Under the pieces are notes generated by a model. The model saw nothing but the letters and a program-made list of their open reading frames with translations, made no database searches and was not told where the DNA came from. The position numbers were made by a program, and so were the translations under genes. Source: Anaerolineae bacterium (lineage in GTDB: Bacteria > Chloroflexota > Anaerolineae > Anaerolineales > Villigracilaceae). Taken from it: a stretch of DNA of 32,630 bases. Location: assembly GCA_030123675.1 (NCBI GenBank), contig JASJYH010000022.1:1-32630 (forward strand), read 5' to 3'. Shown here piece by piece: positions 13,987 to 22,848 of this stretch. The first letter of the stretch is position 1. Every line of letters begins with the position of its first letter.

Positions 13987-16197
13987 TCAAGAGATGACTG
14001 TCAATTTTGCCAGTGAGGCTGCCAGGCGTTTAATGCCGACGCTTTCGAATACCACTTCGACAATTTCTTCGTCATCCTGGATCCGGCTGTTGAGCACGAT
14101 GCCTTCACCCCACAGCGAGTGCTGGACCTTAATCCCAGCCCGGTATTTGCTTTCGATAACGGAAGCAGATATAGGGTTGGTACGTTGCGTTCCTGCACCT
14201 CCGTCCGGAACATGCCAAAGGGTTTCCCCGGCCTGTCTTGGTCCCGTGCGGGCTTTGCCGATCATTAGGTCAGATGGGATGTCGTCCAGAAATCGGGAGG
14301 GGTATGTTTCTTCAGCATAACCGCGCCCGCCGCGCTGCACGGATCGAACCAGATAGAGTTTGTCTTTGGCACGCGTGATACCCACATAGAACAGTCGGCG
14401 CTCCTCTTCCATTTGTTCAGGTTCGTCAAAGGAGCGATTGTGTGGAAGCAAACCGTCATCAAGACCAATGATGAAAACCACACCGAATTCCAACCCTTTG
14501 GCAGCGTGCAGAGTAAGCAAGGTTGGTGCGTTGACGGTTTCGGTCATAGTGTCCTGGTCCGATATCAAGGCCACATCTTGCAAAAATTCCTCCAGCGTCC
14601 GGGTGGCGTAATCTTGGGTGAGGCGCCGCAATTCAGTCACATTTTCCCAACGTTCAAGGCCTTCTTCAGTGCCATCCTCAAGATATTCTTTGTACCCAAT
14701 ATCGCCGGCAATACGGTCAAATAGTTCTGTGATAGTTAGGGTCTGAACTGCAACTCTCCAGTTGGCGAGCATTACACCAAAATCTGCGAGGGAGATAGCT
14801 GCGCGGTTGCTAAACTGCTGCCAATAAGCACTGTCGGACCCGCCTGCCAGATCAAGGATCAGCGCGCCAAGGGTTATTCCCACCGATTTTGCAGCCGTGT
14901 TAAGCGACATAATGCTCTTGCTTCCGATGCCGCGCGTAGGCACATTTATTATGCGGTTAAGGCTGGCTTCATCATTGGCGTTGTACGCCAAACGCAGATA
15001 CGCGATCATATCTTTGACTTCACGCCGCCCATAGAAGCGCTGCGCGCCGACCAACCGGTATGGCAGACGAGCCTGCAAAAATGCTTCTTCGAGTAAGCGA
15101 GATTGCGCATTGGTGCGGTACATCACAGCGCAATCTCCGGGTTCGAACTGCTTACTGGCAACCAGCTGTGCAATGGTATCTACAATGAAGGCAGCCTCAG
15201 CGTAATCATCAGGGGCTTCATAATAGAAGAGCTTCTCACCTTCACCCCGTTCGGTAAATAATTTCTTACGACGGCGATTACGAGCGCGGTCGATGACCGC
15301 CATAGCAGCATCCAGAATGGTTTGCTGCGAGCGGTAATTCTGTTCCAGCAGAATCACTTGCGCATCTGGGTAATCTTGCTCGAAGCGCTGCACGTTGCGC
15401 CAGTCAGCCCCGCGCCATGCATAAATCGATTGATCGGGATCTCCAACTACAAAAATATTCTTATGTGCCGAAGCCAGGTGTTTGATCAATGAGTACTGCG
15501 CAATGTTTGTATCTTGGAATTCATCAACCAACACGTGCCTGAAACGCTGGGCATATTTCTCTCGAATTTCCGGGTTATCTTCCAGCAGACGCGCAGCGTA
15601 AACCAGCAGATCGTCAAAATCGACTGCATTGCTAGCGATCAAGCGTTTTTGATACTCAATGTAAACACGCTTTACCACTTCATCACGATATGTAGCTGTT
15701 GGGTAATTATCCGCACTTATTAACTCATTTTTGGCACTGGAAATCGCTGCGTGCACTCTGTGCGGCCGATATAATTTATCATTCAAATTCATTTCACGGA
15801 CGATACTCTTAACCAGTCGCACCTGGTCGTCGGCATCGAAAATTACGTAGTTGGCCTCAATAGGCAAAAATCCCGCCTCGGAGCGCAGGATGCGCGCACA
15901 AATGGCGTGGAAGGTACCCAACATCATGCCATCGACTGTATTCAACGCAAGCCCTTGTGAGGCTAGTTCTCCCAGGAAGTCATCCACCCGTGATTTCATT
16001 TCACGCGCAGCTTTGTTTGTAAAGGTGACAGCCAAGATTTGATACGGACGTACGCCTTTAGATGCGATCAAATAAGCGATTCGTTGCGTTAGCACACGCG
16101 TTTTCCCCGACCCTGGGCCTGCTAGCACCAAAACCGGTCCATCCCCCGCTGAAACAGCTTGGCGTTGTTGATGATTAAGTTGTTCTAAGAAGTCCAT
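13987..16197 (-). CDS. pcrA: ATP-dependent DNA helicase PcrA/UvrD
   Basis: This superfamily 1A 3'-5' DNA helicase acts in nucleotide-excision and mismatch repair and in clearing recombination proteins. At 736 aa it has normal PcrA length. Visible motifs are LNHQQRQAV (Q-motif), Walker A AGPGSGKT with K32, AVTFTNKAAREM (motif Ia), VDEFQDTN (motif II), GDPDQSIYAWRGA (motif III), LLEQNYRS (motif IV), LTLHAAKGLEFGVVFI (motif V) and EEERRLFYVGITRAKDKL (motif VI). The C-terminal HSLWGEGIVL...VVFESVGIKRLAASLAKL is the PcrA C-terminal domain that contacts RNA polymerase. The ATG at 16197 has no good ribosome binding site. The gap upstream carries a probable mscL remnant on the same strand. It ends only 29 bp after the second MITE-like copy's target duplication. 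Confidence 0.96.
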   Translation of the reverse strand: MDFLEQLNHQQRQAVSAGDGPVLVLAGPGSGKTRVLTQRIAYLIASKGVRPYQILAVTFTNKAAREMKSRVDDFLGELASQGLALNTVDGMMLGTFHAICARILRSEAGFLPIEANYVIFDADDQVRLVKSIVREMNLNDKLYRPHRVHAAISSAKNELISADNYPTATYRDEVVKRVYIEYQKRLIASNAVDFDDLLVYAARLLEDNPEIREKYAQRFRHVLVDEFQDTNIAQYSLIKHLASAHKNIFVVGDPDQSIYAWRGADWRNVQRFEQDYPDAQVILLEQNYRSQQTILDAAMAVIDRARNRRRKKLFTERGEGEKLFYYEAPDDYAEAAFIVDTIAQLVASKQFEPGDCAVMYRTNAQSRLLEEAFLQARLPYRLVGAQRFYGRREVKDMIAYLRLAYNANDEASLNRIINVPTRGIGSKSIMSLNTAAKSVGITLGALILDLAGGSDSAYWQQFSNRAAISLADFGVMLANWRVAVQTLTITELFDRIAGDIGYKEYLEDGTEEGLERWENVTELRRLTQDYATRTLEEFLQDVALISDQDTMTETVNAPTLLTLHAAKGLEFGVVFIIGLDDGLLPHNRSFDEPEQMEEERRLFYVGITRAKDKLYLVRSVQRGGRGYAEETYPSRFLDDIPSDLMIGKARTGPRQAGETLWHVPDGGAGTQRTNPISASVIESKYRAGIKVQHSLWGEGIVLNSRIQDDEEIVEVVFESVGIKRLAASLAKLTVIS

Positions 16198-16262
16198 AAG
16201 TACACAGGGAGTAGCGAACAGTCGTGAGCAAGACTATTATCAACACTCTAATCATCCATTCT

Positions 16263-16319
16263 CTAAAGTTCGAAGGCCAGATCAAGTACATTACCCCGCA
16301 TGACAAATTCTTTAATCAT
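16263..16319 (-). pseudogene. mscL: 5' remnant of a mechanosensitive channel gene (mscL)
   Basis: On the minus strand AAAGGAGATAAG is followed by an ATG at 16319 and the 18-residue frame MIKEFVMRGNVLDLAFEL, then TAG. The MscL family begins (M)xKEFKEFxMRGNVxDLAVGVIIG, so residues 1-15 match its highly conserved N-terminal helix with one KEF triplet missing. After DLA the reading frame ends at once and no later part of MscL is found before pcrA. The best reading is an internal deletion that left the ribosome binding site and first codons. An alternative is a genuine tiny leader peptide with a chance resemblance. Confidence 0.6.
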
Positions 16320-16624
16320 CTTATCTCCTTTAAGGGGGTAACAGAGGGACCCTTATTCTATTTTACTGCTTCTTGTTTAAATTCGTGATAATTGAGCGAT
16401 CAATTCATGAGTAAATAACAAATATTAAGGTTCAGGTTTTTACGCAGCATACAGTAGGAAAGGAAGCCTGTCAACAAATTTGAATAAATTCCCTATAATC
16501 CCACTCCAATTATGCTTATTTCACTTGTGACGGACAGATAAGGTGCCTAATTGATTATTATTCAAATTATTTTTGTGGTAGTATTTTAATTGGTAAGACA
16601 AGTGGATTTAAATAGAAATCCTAA

Positions 16625-16709
16625 GGTATCACACTTTACTTTTAAATGAAGTATTCTTGACTAAAATAAAGATTGAACCTTTTTATATAAACTTCAAATA
16701 AGTGATACC
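16625..16709 (+). promoter_or_regulatory. Promoter region of the peptide transporter cluster, framed by an inverted repeat
   Basis: GGTATCAC (16625-16632) and its exact complement GTGATACC (16702-16709) are 69 bp apart, and allowing two extra bases extends the match to ten. Between them TTGACT (16657-16662) and TTTTAT (16681-16686) lie 18 bp apart as a candidate promoter. This suggests paired operator half-sites, possibly for DNA looping, ahead of the gene starting at 16761. A further TATAAT at 16494-16499 is possible but lacks a good -35. The rest of 16320-16624 is AT-rich with no gene seen. Confidence 0.45.
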
Positions 16710-16760
16710 CATATTGCACATGCCATTTGTTTCAGCCTCTTTAGACAGAAGAATAAGGTT

Positions 16761-17750
16761 ATGCCTGACCTGTTACTAGATGTTCAAGGTCTTAATACCC
16801 AATTCAAGACATCCGATGGTGTTGTACATGCTGTAAATGGGGTTTCGTTCAATCTTCGGGAGGGGAAAACTTTAGCTATTGTGGGGGAAAGCGGTTGTGG
16901 CAAGAGTGTGACTATGCTCTCCCTGCTTAGCCTGATACCGTCACCTCCCGGGCAAATTACTGCTGGGAAAGCCATATTTTATAATCGCGATTTGCTAAAG
17001 CTCTCCAACGAGGAAATTCGTTCCGTACGCGGGGCTCAAATCGGGATAATATTCCAAGATCCGATGACGTCTTTGAATCCGGTATTGACTATCGGTTTTC
17101 AACTGGCAGAACCATTAATCCTGCATCTCGGTATGACCAAGGTGCAGGCCAAATCACGAGCCGCTGAACTACTTAGTATGGTGGGTATTCCAAATCCAGC
17201 TGAACGTCTAAATGATTATCCTCACCAGTTTTCAGGTGGTATGCGCCAACGCGTAATGATCGCAATGGCAATCTCTTGCACTCCCCAAATATTGATTGCA
17301 GATGAGCCAACCACCGCGCTAGACGTGACCATCCAAGCTCAGATTGTGGATTTGGTTAAACGCTTACGTGATAAATTGGGCATGGCAATTATCTGGATTT
17401 CTCATGACTTGGGTGTAGTGGCCGGTATTGCTCATCGTGTAATAGTAATGTACGCTGGTCTAATTGTTGAAGAAGCAGGGGTCAATGATTTGTACGCCAA
17501 TCCGCAGCACCCTTATACGATTGGGTTGCTGGGCAGCCTGCCGCGGGTGGATGAAAAGGAGCATCAACGCTTGGTTTCCATTGAAGGTTTGCCCCCAGTC
17601 TTATATGCACACCCAAAGAGTTGTCCGTTTGCGCCACGCTGTAAGTGGGCGGTTGAACGATGCTGGAATGAAAACCCGGTTCTTGAGGAGATCGAAGCCG
17701 GGCATCGCGTGGCTTGCTGGGTTGATGTAAATACAGGCAAAGAACGCTAA
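16761..17750 (+). CDS. oppD: Peptide/nickel-type ABC transporter ATP-binding protein (OppD/DppD family)
   Basis: This is one of two ATPases that drive import of peptides or related solutes through the OppBC-type pore. At 329 aa it has normal length. It shows Walker A GESGCGKS (42-49), a Q-loop region [10 protein letters not shown], the signature FSGGMRQRV, Walker [14 protein letters not shown] and the switch [12 protein letters not shown]. The C-terminal oligopeptide/dipeptide transporter domain has the Cys set [15 protein letters not shown]...ACW, which in some members binds an Fe-S cluster. The ATG has a weak AAGG site. The stop overlaps the oppF start by one base (TAATG). Symbols are by family and the true substrate is unknown. 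Confidence 0.93.
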   Translation: MPDLLLDVQGLNTQFKTSDGVVHAVNGVSFNLREGKTLAIVGESGCGKSVTMLSLLSLIPSPPGQITAGKAIFYNRDLLKLSNEEIRSVRGAQIGIIFQDPMTSLNPVLTIGFQLAEPLILHLGMTKVQAKSRAAELLSMVGIPNPAERLNDYPHQFSGGMRQRVMIAMAISCTPQILIADEPTTALDVTIQAQIVDLVKRLRDKLGMAIIWISHDLGVVAGIAHRVIVMYAGLIVEEAGVNDLYANPQHPYTIGLLGSLPRVDEKEHQRLVSIEGLPPVLYAHPKSCPFAPRCKWAVERCWNENPVLEEIEAGHRVACWVDVNTGKER

Positions 17751-18742
17751 TGACAACTAACAATGTTTTACTCAGAGTTAAAAATCTTGTTAAACATTTC
17801 CCGATCACGCAGGGAATTCTCTTCCAAAAACATGTTGGTACAGTTCATGCTGTTGACGATGTCTCCTTTAATATTCACAAAGGAGAAACTTTAGGGCTGG
17901 TAGGGGAATCTGGCTGTGGAAAGTCTACCATCGGCCGGACGATATTACAGCTTTATCGGCCTACTTCCGGTTCTGTTGTATATGATGGCGTCGATCTCGT
18001 AGCGCTGCATGGCGAAGAACTTCGAAAAATACGCCGGAATATCCAAATGATCTTTCAAGATCCCTATGCCAGTTTGAATCCTCGCATGTCCGTTGGCGAA
18101 ATTATTGGCGAGCCGCTAGCAGTGCATAAGATAGCATCCAAGAATGAGATCAAGGAGCGTGTAGAGCACTTGCTTGAGTTGGTTGGTCTGAACCCTGCTT
18201 TTGCAAATCGCTTTCCACATGAATTCTCTGGGGGGCAACGCCAGCGCATCGGAGTAGCACGCGCGCTTTCCTTGCAACCCGCTTTCATTGTCTGTGATGA
18301 ACCTATTTCTGCCTTAGATGTATCCATTCAAGCGCAGGTTGTCAATCTGCTTGAAGAATTGCAGGAGCAGTTTGGCCTAACGTACCTGTTTATAGCGCAT
18401 GATTTATCGATGGTGCAGCATATAAGCGATCGCGTTGCTGTCATGTACCTGGGGGTGATCGTTGAACTTGCGGATCAGGATAAGCTATATACCAAACCAT
18501 TGCACCCGTATACACAAGCTTTATTGTCAGCGGTTCCTATCCCGAATCCGGCTTCGGAGGTGAAGCGAAAAAGTATTATTTTGCAGGGTGAAGTGCCTTC
18601 GCCAATCAACCCCCCGTCTGGTTGTCGATTTCACACGCGCTGTCCGATCAAAGAATCAATTTGTACGGAAACACGTCCAGAATTCCGCGAGCTTGAACCC
18701 GGACACTTTGTGGCCTGTCATTTTGCAGAGAGATTTATTTAG
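17750..18742 (+). CDS. oppF: Peptide/nickel-type ABC transporter ATP-binding protein (OppF/DppF family)
   Basis: This is the partner ATPase of the adjacent OppD-type protein and the two form the nucleotide-binding heterodimer. It is 330 aa with Walker [10 protein letters not shown]-loop [15 protein letters not shown], signature [15 protein letters not shown], Walker [14 protein letters not shown] and switch [12 protein letters not shown]. The C-terminal domain again carries Cys residues ([15 protein letters not shown]...ACH). The initiator ATG shares one base with the oppD stop, indicating translational coupling. A 104-bp AT-rich gap with an unusually perfect Shine-Dalgarno-like AAAGGAGG and no start codon near it separates it from the binding-protein gene. 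Confidence 0.93.
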   Translation: MTTNNVLLRVKNLVKHFPITQGILFQKHVGTVHAVDDVSFNIHKGETLGLVGESGCGKSTIGRTILQLYRPTSGSVVYDGVDLVALHGEELRKIRRNIQMIFQDPYASLNPRMSVGEIIGEPLAVHKIASKNEIKERVEHLLELVGLNPAFANRFPHEFSGGQRQRIGVARALSLQPAFIVCDEPISALDVSIQAQVVNLLEELQEQFGLTYLFIAHDLSMVQHISDRVAVMYLGVIVELADQDKLYTKPLHPYTQALLSAVPIPNPASEVKRKSIILQGEVPSPINPPSGCRFHTRCPIKESICTETRPEFRELEPGHFVACHFAERFI

Positions 18743-18819
18743 GAAAACATAAAAGGAGGTGGTGGCCCTCAATAAATATATATAGGTTTCTAATCATATG
18801 TGCATGTAACAAATTGATA

Positions 18820-18841
18820 CTCCTAATAATATGAGGAGGAG
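18820..18841 (+). promoter_or_regulatory. Hairpin overlapping the ribosome binding site of the first binding-protein gene
   Basis: CTCCT (18820-18824) can pair with AGGAG (18834-18838) inside the Shine-Dalgarno sequence AGGAGGAG of the gene starting at 18847. The stem is only 5 bp with a 9-nt loop. It could modestly limit initiation and may be chance. Confidence 0.3.
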
Positions 18842-18846
18842 ATAAA

Positions 18847-20583
18847 ATGCGTAAGCTTTATATAACTTTTTGCCTATTGATTGCCCTTAGCATGCTGCTT
18901 ACAGCTTGTGGGGCTACTGGCGGTGCGGGTCAAGACCTAAAGATATTGTATACATCCTTCAGCGGTGAAGGCGATGTTCCGACCCTCGACCCTGCTATTG
19001 CTGAAGATACATCTTCCATTCAGATCATTGAAGAGACTTTTATTGGTCTTACCAACATCAATGAAGTGACCAGCGCGGTTGAACCCGGCATGGCTACTGA
19101 CTGGGAAGAGACCATCAACAGTGACGGCACTGTCACAATCACTTTCAATATGCGTGATGATGTGTCGTGGGTGCGATGGAATGGTGAGGAAGTTGAAAAG
19201 GTAAAATCCTGTGATGGCGACGACCGCATGGTTACCGCCAGCGATTTCGCCTATGGTATTCAACGCAACCAAGATCCTGCCGTTGCTTCACCTTATGCCT
19301 ACTTGCTAGGCATTGTATTAAAAGGTGCTGCTGAATTCAATTCTGGCGAAACTAGTGATTTCTCGACCGTTGGTGTTGATGTCATTGATGATTCCACCAT
19401 CGCGCTGACCTTCCTGGCTCCGGCTGCTTATAATTCTCAGATTGCTGGTTTGTGGGTTGCACGCCCGCAACCGAAGTGGTTGATCGAGGGTGATGAGTGT
19501 ACCGAGGCCGTTGGCGAGCGCTGGGGTGAGGCCGAATTCTTTCAGAGCTATGGGCCTTTTACTCTGAAAGAATGGATCCATGACTCATCCTTGACCATAG
19601 TCAAAAACCCCTTCTGGCCCGGCACGGATGAAATCCCGGTCTCCAAGATTGATGAAATAAACTTCAAAATGTTGGATGTAACCGTTCAATTCGCTGAATA
19701 CGAAGCTGGGACTATAGATGCTTCAGATGTTCCTTTAGATGCCATTGATCGCATAAAAGCTGATCCGGTCCTATCAAAAGAATATCTGATTGCGCCGGAG
19801 CAGTGTTCCTACTTCTACGGCTTTAATAACCAAGCAGAGTTCACTAATGACGTGCGTGTCCGCCGTGCTTTGTCTTTGGCGGTTGATCGCCAGAGCTTGG
19901 TCGACAACGTAACCAAGGGTGGACAAGAACCTGCACAATGGTTCTCACGTCCCGGATTGGCTGCAGCCCCGACGATTGCTTCCCATCCCGACCTTGGCAT
20001 TTCGTTTGACGCTGAAGCTGCCCAAGCCGAATTGCAGTCCTACCTCGATGATAAAGGTATTACCGCTGCAGATGTCGACCTGACTCTTTTGTTCAACACC
20101 TCCTCCACACACCAGAAAATTGCTGAAGCCATTCAACAGATGTGGAAGGATACCCTTGATTTGGATGTCAAACTCATTAATCAGGAATTTGCAGTCTTTC
20201 TTGAAACCACAGACGGCCCGAATGCACCCCAAATATTCCGCTCGGGCTGGTGCCTGGACTATCCGGATGCCAATAACTTCATCCGGGATGTCTTCGCTTC
20301 TGGTGGTAACACTAACGCTGTTGACGCCGACGGTACCCTTAATGGCATTCAATGGGTAAACGAAGATTTTGATGAGTTGGTGATCGCCGCTGCACTCGAG
20401 AGTGATCCTGCTATACGTCTTGCAATGTACGCTGAGGCTGAAGAGATTTTGGTCGATAAGGATGCGGCCATAGCCCCGATCTATTGGTACTCTCTCAATA
20501 AAATTACCAAGCCCTACATCATCCGTACCTATGGTGTTACCGGTCACGAAGCATATGAGAAGTGGGACATCCTACCTCACTAA
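18847..20583 (+). CDS. oppA: Peptide ABC transporter substrate-binding lipoprotein
   Basis: This family-5 (SBP_bac_5) extracellular binding protein captures peptides or other solutes for the OppBCDF-type importer. It is 578 aa with a lipoprotein signal peptide ending in LTAC and the lipidated Cys at position 21. The family core is visible in order. PTLDPAIAEDTSSIQIIEETFIG comes near the start of the mature protein, then DWEETINSDGTVTITFNMRDDV, SYGPFTLKEW, VRVRRALSLAVDRQSLVDNV and APIYWYSLNKITKPYI at the end. Its AGGAGGAG site is strong. Position between ATPases and permeases, with a stable hairpin directly after, fits the usual need for more binding protein than membrane subunits. Substrate unknown. 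Confidence 0.93.
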   Translation: MRKLYITFCLLIALSMLLTACGATGGAGQDLKILYTSFSGEGDVPTLDPAIAEDTSSIQIIEETFIGLTNINEVTSAVEPGMATDWEETINSDGTVTITFNMRDDVSWVRWNGEEVEKVKSCDGDDRMVTASDFAYGIQRNQDPAVASPYAYLLGIVLKGAAEFNSGETSDFSTVGVDVIDDSTIALTFLAPAAYNSQIAGLWVARPQPKWLIEGDECTEAVGERWGEAEFFQSYGPFTLKEWIHDSSLTIVKNPFWPGTDEIPVSKIDEINFKMLDVTVQFAEYEAGTIDASDVPLDAIDRIKADPVLSKEYLIAPEQCSYFYGFNNQAEFTNDVRVRRALSLAVDRQSLVDNVTKGGQEPAQWFSRPGLAAAPTIASHPDLGISFDAEAAQAELQSYLDDKGITAADVDLTLLFNTSSTHQKIAEAIQQMWKDTLDLDVKLINQEFAVFLETTDGPNAPQIFRSGWCLDYPDANNFIRDVFASGGNTNAVDADGTLNGIQWVNEDFDELVIAAALESDPAIRLAMYAEAEEILVDKDAAIAPIYWYSLNKITKPYIIRTYGVTGHEAYEKWDILPH

Positions 20584-20601
20584 CTCGACCGTGACGTTTT
20601 A

Positions 20602-20632
20602 TTTGGAGGGGAGAACATATCTTCCCTCCAAA
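20602..20632 (+). promoter_or_regulatory. Stable intercistronic stem-loop between binding-protein and permease genes
   Basis: TTTGGAGGGGAGA (20602-20614), loop ACATA and TCTTCCCTCCAAA (20620-20632) form a 13-bp stem with one G-T pair. It lacks a T-tract. Such stem-loops after binding-protein cistrons protect the upstream mRNA or reduce read-through, allowing unequal expression within one operon. That role is inferred from position. Confidence 0.6.
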
Positions 20633-20664
20633 TTACGTATGACAATAAAAACCAAAGAATAAAT

Positions 20665-21720
20665 ATGGGTCGCTACATTATTCGCCGTCTTCTTAACATG
20701 CTGGTGGTTGTGCTGGTTGTTTCGATTATCACGTTTGGCCTGATGCATGCTATTCCGGGCGGGCCTTTTTCTCGCGAGAAAAAGCTGCCGGAGGAAACCA
20801 TCAGAGTCTTGAACGAACGCTATCATTTGGACGACCCATTATGGAAACAATATGGAAATTATGTCTATGCTGTTTTCATCCCACATATCACCACCACTCC
20901 ACCTAGCAATTCATTAAGCGATGATTTCATGATCAACGTAAATATCGGATCGGTTTGGATACGTTGGATGAATTTCGGCCCCTCCTACAAATCCCGCAGC
21001 CGCTCCGTCAATGATATATTCCGTGACAATTTACCCATATCCGCCCAATTGGGGCTGTTGTCGCTTATCCTAGCTGTCCTAATCGGTTTGCCTTTGGGCG
21101 TTTTATCGGCCTTGAAACAAAATACCATCCTAGATTACCTTGGGATGGGAGTAGCTATTTTCGGTGTTTCAGTGCCTGTTATAGTTCTTGGGCCTATTTT
21201 GGTATGGATATTTGGGGTGGCTCTAAAATGGCTGCCCGTCAGTGGTTGGGGCTCACACCCGCCTTTTTTATTAGGCTTTCTACCCACCAATTTTGGATGG
21301 CAGTATATAAAATATGCGATCATGCCCACAGTCGCCCTAGGTTTGGGCTCATCGGCTGTGATTGCCCGTCTAACGCGGGCCTCTTTGCTTCAAACTGTGC
21401 GCGAAGATTACATCCGTACTGCACGTTCTAAAGGGCTGCGTGAGAGTGTGATCATTTCCCGCCATGCTTTGAAAAATTCGCTCATCCCAGTCATAACCAT
21501 TCTTGGACCGCTGTTTGCAACCCTGGTAACGGGGACTTTTGTGACAGAATTAATCTTTGGTATCCCAGGTATGGGAAAATATTTTGTAACAAGCATTACC
21601 AATCGAGATTACCCGGTGATCATGGGCACGATTTTGCTGTATGCGGTCTTCCTGGTACTTGCAAATCTGCTTGTTGATATCGCTTATGCGTATCTCGATC
21701 CGCGGATTAAATATGACTGA
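20665..21720 (+). CDS. oppB: Peptide/nickel-type ABC transporter permease (OppB/DppB family)
   Basis: This is one of two inner-membrane subunits that form the translocation pore. At 351 aa it is typical, with about six membrane spans. The first is MLVVVLVVSIITFGLMHAIPGGPF near residues 12-35, with PGGPF, the DppB-type signature, at its end. The cytoplasmic EAA loop that contacts the ATPases is RTARSKGLRESVIISRHALKNSL. GTFVTELIFGIPGMGKYF and ANLLVDIAYAYLDPRIKYD are the conserved C-terminal blocks. The insert around 75-115 with IRWMNFGPSYKSRSRSVNDI matches long OppB forms. The start has only a weak purine-rich site, which may keep its level below that of the binding protein. It lies 17 bp before the second permease. 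Confidence 0.94.
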   Translation: MGRYIIRRLLNMLVVVLVVSIITFGLMHAIPGGPFSREKKLPEETIRVLNERYHLDDPLWKQYGNYVYAVFIPHITTTPPSNSLSDDFMINVNIGSVWIRWMNFGPSYKSRSRSVNDIFRDNLPISAQLGLLSLILAVLIGLPLGVLSALKQNTILDYLGMGVAIFGVSVPVIVLGPILVWIFGVALKWLPVSGWGSHPPFLLGFLPTNFGWQYIKYAIMPTVALGLGSSAVIARLTRASLLQTVREDYIRTARSKGLRESVIISRHALKNSLIPVITILGPLFATLVTGTFVTELIFGIPGMGKYFVTSITNRDYPVIMGTILLYAVFLVLANLLVDIAYAYLDPRIKYD

Positions 21721-21737
21721 AACGACGGGAAATACCC

Positions 21738-22760
21738 ATGGCTCAAGCAGAACTTGAATCAAAGACCCTGATCTCGAGCAATTTTCCCCTAACACGGAAA
21801 AGTGAAAGCCCACTCCAAGATGCGCTCAGACGGCTGCTCCGAAATCGTGCTGCTGTTTTGGGTGGTGTCGTCATTATCCTTCTCATTCTGATGGCTGTTT
21901 TTGCACCATTGATTGCTATTAAATCATTTGAAGTCCAGGTATTGTCAGATCATGATAAGGTCCCGGAATGGATATTATCAGTGTTTCCTGATATGGCGCC
22001 TTATGCAAGGATCTCAAATGCCTATCCGCTAGGTGCAGATTATGTTGGAAGAGATTTGTTCAGCCGGATTATATATGGAGCGCGTGTGTCATTGGCCGTG
22101 GCTTTCATTGGCTCGCTAATTAGCATGTTTATCGGTGTAATTTACGGCAGCATTTCAGGTTATTTTGGTGGCTGGGTTGATAACATTATGATGCGTATCG
22201 TTGATGTCTTGTATGCTTTTCCAAGCTTGCTCTTCATCATTTTGCTGTTAGCATTTTTCCGCTCGCCCATATCAGATATTGAGCCAGGAACTATCGGGTA
22301 CACGTTCAATAAGCTGGACGAGAATATGGGGGGCATGTTCTTTATTTTCGTAGGCATCGGTTTGACCGCTTGGGAGACTATGGCCCGCCTGACGCGAGGC
22401 CAGGTGCTTTCAATTCGCGAGAAAGAATTTATCGAGGCAGCACGCACGATTGGTGCATCCAACTTCCGGATTATGTTTAAACACATTCTGCCTAATATTA
22501 TTGGCCCGCTCATTGTTGCTGAAACCTTGGCTATTCCGGGGTACATTGCCACAGAAGCATTTCTATCCTTTATCGGCTTGGGCGTAAATCCACCCACTCC
22601 ATCCTGGGGCTCAATGATTGCTGATGGCGCTTTAGCGATACGTTCTTACCCGAACCAAGCCTTGGTTCCTGCGTTCGCGCTTGCTATTACCATGTTCGCC
22701 TTTAACTTTTTGGGAGATGGATTACGTGATGCACTTGATCCTCGTCTGCGTGGGACGTAA
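21738..22760 (+). CDS. oppC: Peptide/nickel-type ABC transporter permease (OppC/DppC family)
   Basis: This is the second pore subunit, 340 aa. The N-terminal OppC_N segment (SPLQDALRRLLRNRAAVLGG) leads into the first membrane span. AYPLGADYVGRDLFSRIIYGARVSL is the hallmark of DppC/OppC proteins. The EAA loop is EAARTIGASNFRIMFKHILPN, and the end LGDGLRDALDPRLRGT is also conserved. It starts 17 bp after oppB with GGGAAA as a modest ribosome binding site. A strong terminator follows 40 bp after the stop codon, marking the end of the core transporter operon. Confidence 0.94.
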   Translation: MAQAELESKTLISSNFPLTRKSESPLQDALRRLLRNRAAVLGGVVIILLILMAVFAPLIAIKSFEVQVLSDHDKVPEWILSVFPDMAPYARISNAYPLGADYVGRDLFSRIIYGARVSLAVAFIGSLISMFIGVIYGSISGYFGGWVDNIMMRIVDVLYAFPSLLFIILLLAFFRSPISDIEPGTIGYTFNKLDENMGGMFFIFVGIGLTAWETMARLTRGQVLSIREKEFIEAARTIGASNFRIMFKHILPNIIGPLIVAETLAIPGYIATEAFLSFIGLGVNPPTPSWGSMIADGALAIRSYPNQALVPAFALAITMFAFNFLGDGLRDALDPRLRGT

Positions 22761-22799
22761 TAGCCTGTTTTTTATTAGGAAACCAACAAGTACGTTCGC

Positions 22800-22833
22800 A
22801 GGATTCAGAAGATTTTCACTCTGAATCCTTTTT
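22800..22833 (+). terminator. Intrinsic terminator after the OppC permease gene
   Basis: AGGATTCAGA, a 10-nt loop and TCTGAATCCT are followed by TTTT. The stem is 10 bp and perfect. It separates the transporter genes from the two extra binding-protein genes, which therefore need read-through or their own promoter. Confidence 0.88.
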
Positions 22834-22848
22834 CGTTAAACGATAAAA

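Noticed and set aside
19945-20547. 200-codon minus-strand open frame inside the first binding-protein gene
   Set aside because: It is a shadow of a long plus-strand gene with clear family motifs, with no ribosome binding site and no recognisable protein pattern.
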